Translations under genes and position numbers: made by a program
Notes under the pieces: model-generated
The model's database searches: none
What the model was told of the DNA's origin: nothing
What the model saw: the letters and a program-made list of their open reading frames with translations, nothing else
Assembly: GCA_028565715.1 (NCBI GenBank)
Contig: JAOXYC010249677.1
Coordinates: 1 to 10,183 of the forward strand
From: Phoronis pallida
Taxonomy: Eukaryota > Phoronida > Phoronidae
Direction of reading: 5' to 3'
Length of the DNA stretch: 10,183 bases
Shown: positions 1-7,100 of the stretch, one piece after another
Layout of the letters: each line of letters starts with the position of its first letter
Numbering within the stretch: the stretch's first letter is position 1

Positions 1-75
1 GAGCATCTGACCGGCAATCAGGAGACCTGGGTTCGATTCCCAGTTCAGTTCGGATTTTTTCTGTCTTTTCAAATT
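1..75 (+). mobile_element. 3' part of a tRNA-derived SINE-like repeat, cut by the window start
   Basis: The first 48 bases fold like the second half of a tRNA. An anticodon-type arm has stem CTGA/TCAG (7-10 with 18-21) around a 7-base loop (11-17). A T arm has a perfect 5-bp stem (27-31 with 39-43) around TTCGATT. GGTTCGATTCC at 30-40 is an exact Pol III B box. The tRNA-like part is followed not by a normal acceptor end but by a tail containing TTCTGTCTTTTCAAA. That tail recurs after the tRNA-like unit at 9475-9573, so both belong to one repeat family. The loop lacks the universal U33 (it is C), which argues against a working tRNA. The A box would lie left of the window. Confidence 0.72.
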
Positions 76-1330
76 CAAGAAAAATGAAGGAAGACAAAAG
101 TCAAGTGGGTGATGTACGCCAAAAGAAATTACGAGAACAGGAGATTTGGCGTCTTGCCCCACCTGGGCGTCTTGTCCCACGTTACTTACTCTACGTCTCA
201 ACTGGAATCTTCTGTTAAAACCAAGAGATAACTTGAGATACTATGAAGAAGCTGTTATCAGACACTTCTTGGTGGGATGCTATCATTGTATATCTGTTGC
301 ACGCACGAGCCACAGGATTGGCAAGTTTTTGCTGAGAAATGTTTACTACATTGGTCAAAATTAACATTTGGCCGTTTTGATTTTTTCTTGTGTGTGTCGG
401 AACAACTCGGCGCATAGTCAGGTATTTGTCTTAAACAGAAATAGTTGTTAATTTTGCAGATATAGCTGGTGTTACAACTTCCCCGCGTTACAACTAGCCC
501 CGCTCTCCCCTACAGTGAAATTAATTCTTCCAAATATGGAGGACCACAATTGTTCAAACATTTGAAGGTTAAAAGTAGTGTTTTAAATAATTTCCATATT
601 GCGCTAATTTAAATCCTGGTTTTAGCGATTTTCTGCTCAAATGGTTCACATAAGGAACATGCGCCAATAACTCACGTTTACTTGGTTTAGGCGCATGCGA
701 TGCGGGATGCGATGTCTCGTCAATAAGAGCATCATAACCGCTTCGGCTAAAAGCGCACTTGATGTTTCTAGAATAATTACGAACCAAATTCAGGTACATT
801 GAACTGGACATTAATTATTGCATGAAATTTGAAAGAAACCTGACCCATCAATTGTTGGACCTCAGGAAGTCTCACAAAACGCCCCGGAATGGCTCTTAAA
901 TACACTGTCAAATGTTGAATCCGTTCATACAAAGATCGCACATTTGAATAGAAATGTCCGGAGGGTCGAGCACCGTGGAATGTTGAACCTTGAGTTCTGG
1001 AGAACACCGCTATTTATTTTGATGAATTCTTAACCAGATTATATCGGGTGATTCAGAATAAACGTTCCGAACTTTATGGCTTATTTTCTCTTAATCCCTT
1101 CAAAAGAACATTAAAAATTTTTGCTCGAGTTTAGATGTATATGTTATTAAACAACTTGTATAAGTTTTATACCTGTACACCAAATTAATAGCAAAAAAAA
1201 ACCCGTCCATGAAAAATTGCGAGTCAGACTTTGCCATATCACGGATTCACGGCACGTGATAAAAAATGTTCCAATTTTACGCCTTAAGTTAGAGGCTAAA
1301 TAAATATAACATTTGCTCGCTCCATTTTGT
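76..1330. other. No gene recognised; unassigned AT-rich DNA
   Basis: I find no exon with convincing splice sites and no RNA gene here. One small structure is a 15-bp direct repeat, GGCGTCTTG(C/T)CCCAC at 148-162 and 166-180 (period 18). Two overlapping minus-strand open frames (569-811 and 777-1007, 80 and 76 codons) have no motif that I recognise. They could be noise or the remains of a decayed element. Confidence 0.5.
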
Positions 1331-1348
1331 TTTAGTAGAAAACCTCAA

Positions 1349-1510
1349 ACACTAGTGTAACACCAGTGTGAGTGAAACACCACCAGTGTATAACGACGGT
1401 AACGTCGTCACTTGTGTTAGTCACAATGTAACACTGGTGTTTATTTTGGTGAGTTGAGTTAAACCTCCAAATTTCAACACTTACACCGGTGTTACACTAA
1501 CACCGAACTT
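1349..1510. repeat. Foldback cluster built on a GTGTAACAC(C/T)GGTGT motif
   Basis: The motif AACACCAGTGT (1359-1369) returns inverted as ACACTGGTGTT (1431-1441) and again, as a near-palindrome, in ACACCGGTGTTACAC (1483-1497). At the centre sits the small hairpin ACGACG-GTAA-CGTCGT (1393-1408). The flanks also share an imperfect direct repeat (AAACCTC at about 1340 and 1461). Nested inverted copies round a symmetric centre are typical of foldback or MITE-type elements. No terminal duplication is clear, so the limits are approximate. Confidence 0.6.
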
Positions 1511-1574
1511 GATTCTTATACGTTTTTATTTTTGACACTATTTTTTAGTGACACCTATGCGAACTGGGCATAAC

Positions 1575-1937
1575 AGTAGCTACGCGTCTGGGTCTGGCCT
1601 CCCGGCCCCAAACATTTTTGAGTTGTGTTATCCAATTTGTTGCATTCCGGGACATTCTAGACGGCAACATTCAAACAAAATTTGTTAGTTTTGTGAGACT
1701 TCCGCTTTGCAAGATTTTGGTCAAGATAATTTGAAGTTTTTCCGCGCGGCCAAACCTTATTGGAAAATTAAATTATCGCACAGTTGGTTTGCCGCACAGC
1801 GGGAGGAGTTCTGTAGGCGAGGGATACATCCTCCCACCCGTGAGGGTCTGGGAACATTGTGGGTTGATTTGACCAATTTGTGGCATTCTGATGCATTCGG
1901 GTACCCGCGGACCACCACCCTAGATCCGCCACTGGCC
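1575..1937. mobile_element. Degraded non-autonomous DNA-element fragment with internal duplication
   Basis: Two parts of this stretch are diverged copies of each other: about 1617-1656 and about 1856-1901, sharing CCAATTTGT(T/G)GCATTC followed by a second ATTC. The right end, GATCCGCCACTGG (1923-1935), is the reverse complement of CCAGTGGCGGATC. This is close to the ends of the MITE-like element at 2900-3162 (CCAGTGCCGGATC at the left end). An open frame through 1707-1955 carries no domain I recognise and includes the repeat sequence, so I do not call it a gene. The left end is not defined. Confidence 0.45.
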
Positions 1938-1970
1938 AGCAGTGCTGTGATCTGAACCCAAACTGTGCTT

Positions 1971-2064
1971 TTATTTACAAAAATAAGTCTGATCTGCTGG
2001 ATATACCGATTTTTAATTCAGTCAAAACATTTTTCGGTACGTCCAGCAGATCAGACTCGTAAAT
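1971..2064. repeat. Compact inverted repeat, 24-bp near-perfect stem with 24-base loop
   Basis: Arms 1986-2009 and 2034-2057 pair over 24 positions with 22 Watson-Crick pairs, one G-U and one A-C mismatch. The loop is 2010-2033. Pairing resumes outside the stem (ATTTAC at 1973-1978 with GTAAAT at 2059-2064) after a 4-base bulge in the left arm. The size and shape would suit a microRNA-type precursor on either strand, or a minimal foldback element. Sequence alone cannot tell these apart. Confidence 0.7.
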
Positions 2065-2890
2065 ATGTCAAAAAGAGAGATAAAATATTCCTTTGGCTAC
2101 TTTGAGTTCTCGAATATGCATTTTTTTCTTTACCTCCCTTCTTAAAAAAAACAACGTTTTAGTGATAATTCTCGTTTTTCAGAAAGTTATCAGACTGCCT
2201 CTATTTCGTTTCAAAAATATTGTGATTTTTAAGAATTAACAGTCTTTTCCTTAGGACTACGATACTTGTCTTTTCTTAGGCCTTAGGCTACTTCTTGGAA
2301 ACATGGCCGTTGTTGATTTATCCATATCAAATTTGAATTCAGGAATATTAGCAGAAACATGTTTAAAATTTATTACCCGTACGGCCCGCGAGAGGTCTAA
2401 CCGCTGTAATACTAAAAAGTCATTGCTTATCTTTTGAAATGGTGCAGTTTTATTTCATGAACTTGTAAATAGTGCTGAATTTTCAAGAAATCGCCGGCTA
2501 ATTCAATCATACTTTACTCGTACACATAACAATACGTCAAGCCCGCCAAGCAGTTTACGGATCGCCCCAGGTGGCGGTACTATACGGCCTGGAACTTCAC
2601 TCACAATGAAGGTAATTTCAATTTTATATATTTTTAGACCACTTCATGTGATATTTTTCTGAAACAAATAATGAAACCAAAAGATAGCTCACTGCAAGTT
2701 CCGCCAGACTTGGGTTTTAGCGGTAAATGTTTCGAGAGCAATCAAGTCCTAGTCGGCCGGCAAGCAACTTCGTGAAAATTGCTGGCCCATTTTGAAACGT
2801 CTAAGTGCACCCACTAAAAATCGAGGCCTAAAGTAAAAAAGGCACTTGTTATTGTTTACAGTTTGCCGAAATGTTTATAATAGTAATAGT
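2065..2890. other. No gene recognised
   Basis: I see no exon, RNA gene or intact element. Small features only: a doubled CTTAGG(A/C)CTA-like motif around 2250-2290, a 5-bp-stem hairpin CTTCA/TGAAG near 2595-2611, and several short GC-rich patches (2515-2590, 2700-2790) in otherwise AT-rich sequence, as expected of old repeat debris. Confidence 0.45.
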
Positions 2891-2899
2891 TACAGGCGC

Positions 2900-3162
2900 C
2901 AGTGCCGGATCGGCAGGATGTTATGAAAGGGGGGGGGGGGCGCAGTAAACTCGAAAATATTGACGACCCAAAAAAAGGTCCTACGGCATAGCTATACTTC
3001 GTTTTTTCACATTTTTCATATTTCCACTAAAAGCCTTGCCGTACGTCCAGAAGTACGACAGACCATGAAAAGTGGGAAATCTGCAATAATCTTTTTTTTT
3101 TGATCGGCATACAAAAAGGGGGCCGCGCGAAGGCTGCGCCCCCCCCCCTAAATCCGCCAGTG
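2900..3162. mobile_element. MITE-like element with inverted ends and opposing G/C runs
   Basis: The left end begins CAGTGCCGGATC and reaches a run of twelve G at 2929-2940, then CGCAG. The right end, read on the minus strand, begins CACTGGCGGATT and reaches a run of ten G (C run at 3139-3148), then CGCAG. The two ends therefore mirror each other in order and content, with a 9/12 match at the tips. GGCGC lies directly outside both tips (2895-2899 and 3163-3167), a possible 5-bp target duplication. No transposase is encoded, so it would depend on a partner in trans. The superfamily is not settled: a CAGTG start would fit hAT, but hAT makes 8-bp duplications. Confidence 0.65.
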
Positions 3163-3172
3163 GGCGCGTTGA

Positions 3173-3740
3173 AAAAATATTTCAAAAATTACAAATGTTT
3201 AAACTGGGGTCGGTTTTTAAAAGCCATTGATTGACTTGCACAGATCTCGAGTGTCTAATGTTGTTAAAATAACTAGTGTGGCAAACCGAACTTTTCATTA
3301 ATAAATTGGGGAAACGTAGGATATTATTACTAACAAAAATGAAAAAGTGACCAGTTCCGCGTTTGCGAATATTGTCAGTTTCAAACCGGTCGGGGCGAAA
3401 TTATCCGATCAGCGCCGGTTGACAATAGTCTAGTGAGAACCCCGGGGTGAGAACCCAAAATAGATGACAGAAATTCCCTTAAATTCTCATTAACGTTTGG
3501 TTTTACGTTATTGCTTTTAGAACTGTTAAATCCTGAACCTGAACTGGCATCACCATTGTGGACTTTTTTGGGTTTTTTTCAGCGGCGGGGAACATTGACC
3601 CGGTATAGTTAGTCCCCGGGAGTTAGTCATGTCACCCACGATCATGGCCGGGGATATTGTCGACCCCCGGGTGTCGACCACTAAAAAACTATGGTTTTAT
3701 TGATCTTAGGTTCATATTTTTTTGAAGATTAGGGCTACCA
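3173..3740. other. No gene recognised; contains GC-rich patches with repeated CCCGGG
   Basis: AT-rich sequence with two GC-rich patches (about 3355-3445 and 3585-3680). The motif CCCGGG or CCCCGG recurs several times (near 3440, 3616, 3666), together with GTCGACC twice at 3659-3680. These may be parts of an old element, but I cannot define ends. No coding signal is seen. Confidence 0.4.
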
Positions 3741-3754
3741 TGAAAAAGATATCC

Positions 3755-4040
3755 CCCTCCCGCGCTAAACGTGCCGGTGGGCGATTTCCGAACACGGCCG
3801 CACGGCAAAGAGGACCCCGGGGGCCGGGCGCGGAAGCATAGCAGCGAGCAGCCCAACAAGAGGCCATATGGGAAACAATGTGAATATTATTAACGAAAAA
3901 GGTCCGGAATGACACCATAATTAGGCATAATTTCAATATACAGAAAATGAAACATAAATCAATGCGCGCGACATAGATAACGCGACCCAACAGTAAGTGG
4001 GTGTGTCCTCAGATACCCGGATGTTGGGTGTGTCTTCAGC
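3755..4040 (+). promoter_or_regulatory. CpG-rich putative promoter and 5' leader of the zinc-cluster gene
   Basis: Bases 3755-3836 are strongly GC-rich and hold about thirteen CpG dinucleotides, unlike the AT-rich surroundings. They lie about 200 bases before the predicted start codon. CGGAAG at 3831-3836 is an ETS-type core. No TATA box is placed convincingly. The leader has a 15-bp direct repeat, TGGGTGTGTC(C/T)TCAG, at 3998-4012 and 4025-4039. An in-frame TAA at 3978-3980 bounds the coding frame upstream. The transcription start is not determinable from sequence, and the GC-rich patch could instead be repeat-derived. Confidence 0.4.
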
Positions 4041-4110
4041 ATGGCGACGAGCGTCAGTGAAAAAATTGACACTTCTGGCGAGAATTCTGCTAAAACTACG
4101 ATATCAAACG
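4041..4110 (+). CDS. Coding exon 1 (residues 1-23 plus one base)
   Basis: Begins with ATGGCG in strong initiation context (A at -3, G at +4) and ends AACG before donor GTAAGG. It encodes a short, polar, Ser/Thr-rich N terminus with no signal peptide. The in-frame stop at 3978 and lack of an earlier in-frame ATG fix this start if the leader is unspliced. An out-of-frame ATG at 4021 in weak context would give an overlapping upstream frame that runs through the junction and stops in exon 2 after about 40 codons. Initiation at the ATG at 4512 in exon 2 is the alternative, giving a protein 24 residues shorter. Confidence 0.55.
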
Positions 4111-7100
4111 GTAAGGAAAAATTGCTACGTTATCATTGAAGTGTCCAGCATTTTTTCTGAAGGTTTCAGGATTTATAGTTACCGACGAGTAGAGAGAGAA
4201 CGAAATTCCTTTGAAGATCATCCTGACAATGTCGGTGAACGCGAGGCGGAAACGAAACTAAAATCGCAGTCGTTTGAGCATTATCTTCTCTGTTCCCATC
4301 TCTACAGATTAATCATACATCCAAGAAATTAAGACTTGTTCATGTTTGTGATACTTTCTGTTGTATTCCTTTTATCAAAAATATTTATTCACGTAAGGTT
4401 TTTAAAGCAAAGTAAACAAGTTTTAGTCTCGCTTTTCACGCTAGGTGATCAACGGCGTGTTGCGGCGCCGGTTATGAAACGAGTTTACAGTTTTGTGTTT
4501 TTTCTACAGTTATGTCCAGACCTCGTCGTAAAGCTGTAGCTACCCGCCCGACCGGTAAAGAGGGCTGGTACACTGTGGGCTCATGGAAAGTTTATGATCT
4601 TGGTTCGAGCTCGGAGAGGTGAGTATTTTGCAAATCAGCTGATACAAAAATTGTTTATTTTGATGTCAGAAGTTGAGCTATCAGGGGAGACAATTTGAAA
4701 TCTTGCTCTTTCTTGTCGTTTCACTGTCAAAGCAACCAGTTGTGCAGTATTTTGTTGTTGTTTGAAAGTGTCTATTTATTTCACCAACCACTGATTATTT
4801 TCATGTTCTATCAAACCTGATCAAATGCATATAAAGCTCTAGATTTGGTGTAAAAAAATCCAACCTTGTCTGGCACAAGTACCACATTATCCCTACAGGT
4901 GGCGTAGTTTAACTCTAAATTTAGAATGCCTCTAATCTAGGTTCTAATATTTTGTCCTAACTCTGATTTAGAGCAATTAGGCTACATGAAACTTGTTTTT
5001 TTATGTAAGTGGTTGCCAAATTTTGCGTCATCATGAGGCGGTATGTACTAAAGTTTCAACACTTTAAATAAAAATTGTTGTTTTGAATGTGATCTTAAAT
5101 TTTACGTTTTTTGTCAAAAAGTGACTCAACTTCTAAACCGTAATCAAATTTATAATGGTCAATCGCTTTCCCAATTCTTGCTGCATTTTAAGCTCATATC
5201 TCAATGAATTTACACATATTTATTTTTTTCAGAAATATCTGGTTTGATATAAATTTTTGAGTTCAAACAAATAGCAAATGCTGCAACTTTATAACCAACT
5301 TTAAAATTTTTAATCCATGGATTTATTTATTCACTGAATATCACTTTTAGCCTTGAGAAAAAGAACAAAGTTAGTTCAAGCAAATCAAGTGAGTCGTCTC
5401 CTATAGAGGTGAGTGTTTGGCACTAATTGTACAAATATGTGGAGAATGATAGCTGAACTTTCAGCCTGTTATTTTACATACAAAGTGAAGATTAACCTGA
5501 ACTCCACAGTCCAGCCCATTCGACTCAGGTCGAGGGACTGGAAGAATTGCTGGGGGTCTTCCATTTGTTTACCAAAAGTAGGAGACTGTGTTTAAGCAAA
5601 GTCAGACGTAATCAATATTTGCTCAGGGATACTGGATTATCGCATAGGAGTACAGATCATCACTGAATAGACTGTGATAAAATAAAAACAGTGCCCATAT
5701 AGAATATACTGGTTCTGAAAACCTTGTTAAAAAAAATAAATTGAACTTTTTTAGTAAAAAAATTGGAGAGAAATCTGTTTTTTTTAATTTAAAGGTAACT
5801 ATAGATTCCAAATTTATCCTTTCAGAAAATATATACTTTTGTGGGCCAAAAATAAACAGTGTTTTGTGTATGTCATGAAAACTGACCCCCAGTTACTAAG
5901 GTTCACACTTACGTTAAATGCTGGAATTGTTGAATAGCAATAAATTAAGTGTGTCAACATTATTCAAATGCTGGTAATATTTCATTGTTAAGGTGCAATG
6001 TATACCTTTAAAACTCATTGTAATGTACAACTACCCTTCCCATGGTTTTCATGAAACCTCAATAATGGCCAACTATATGGGTGTAAAAATATAATAAAAT
6101 ATATAAAAAACTTCTCGAGCATGTTGGTATAAAATGTAGATTTATTTGTACGTTACGAGATGACCAGCATCTCTATCAGCAACAATGTAAAATGAAATGA
6201 AACATGAGATTTTTACATTGTTGCTGATGAAGAGATGCTTGTCATCTCGTAACGTACAAATAAATCTATATTTTATACCGACATGCTTGTGAAGTTTTAT
6301 ATATTTTTATGCGTCCACATATTTATATGTGATTGCATATTGTTGTCATCCTGGTGGTCGTCCGTCGTCGGTCGTCCACAATTGGTTTCCGTTGAATATT
6401 AACCAAAACCGCTTGATTGATTTTGACGAAATTTGATACACATGTTCTGGGCGGTAATGGGCCGGAATGAAAAGATTTTCAGGTCGTGACCTTCACTTAG
6501 GCTCCCCCTGGTGGCAAAATCGCAGTAATTGGTTTCCGTCGATTTTCTCCTAAACCGCTCAACGGATTTTGACGAACTCAGTACACATGCTCTGAATGGT
6601 GATAAGCCGGAATGAAAAGGTTTTTAGGACGACATGTCAACCCTTACTCCCTCTGTTGGCCAATTTTGTTCGTTAAAAATCGTCGTAAATGGTTTCTGTC
6701 AATTTTCTCTGAAACCGCTCAAGCGATTTTGACGAAACTTGGTACACATGCTCTAGTTGATGATTGGCCGCCACAACAAATTTGTCGAAACTTTAAGTCA
6801 ACTTAAGCCCCCCCCTGTTGGCCAAATTTGTTCGTTAAAAATCGTCGTAAATGGTTTCCGTCAATTTTTTTTCAACCCCTCAAGCGATTTTGACGAAACT
6901 TAGTACACATGCTCTAGTTGATGATTGGCTGCCACAGAATTTTTTTCGGAACTTTAAGTCAACCCAAGCTCCCCCTGTTGGCCAAATTAGTTTGTTAAAA
7001 ATACATATTAATGGTTTTTGTCGATTTTCTCCTAAACCCCTCAAGCGATTTTGACGAAACTTGGTACACATACTCTGGATGATGATTGGTCGCAACAGAA

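Noticed and set aside
569-1007. Two overlapping minus-strand open frames, with GGGTGATTCAGAATAAACG nearby at 1046, as a broken transposase
   Set aside because: No catalytic or DNA-binding motif of a transposase family is recognisable in either frame, and no matching inverted end is found on the other side. Left as unassigned.
1707-1955. 82-codon plus-strand open frame as a small gene
   Set aside because: It has no recognised domain, begins at a non-ATG codon, and overlaps a duplicated repeat block and a transposon-type end (GATCCGCCACTGG).
3712-3990. Minus-strand open frame of 92 codons
   Set aside because: It crosses the CpG-rich putative promoter, its Pro/Arg/Ala-rich part simply reflects GC-rich DNA, and no domain or splice evidence supports it.
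3997-4332. 111-codon plus-strand open frame as the real first exon product
   Set aside because: It starts at GTG, reads through the consensus GTAAGG donor into intron 1, and is out of frame with the ATG at 4041 that continues into exons 2-4.
5222-5290. Alternative exon 3 after the strong acceptor ending at 5232
   Set aside because: Joined to exon 2 it meets an in-frame TGA after about nine codons and has no donor before it.
6612-7095. Open frames in the tandem array as a repeat protein
   Set aside because: The 161-base period is not a multiple of three, so successive units fall in different frames. The open frames are by-products of the repeat.
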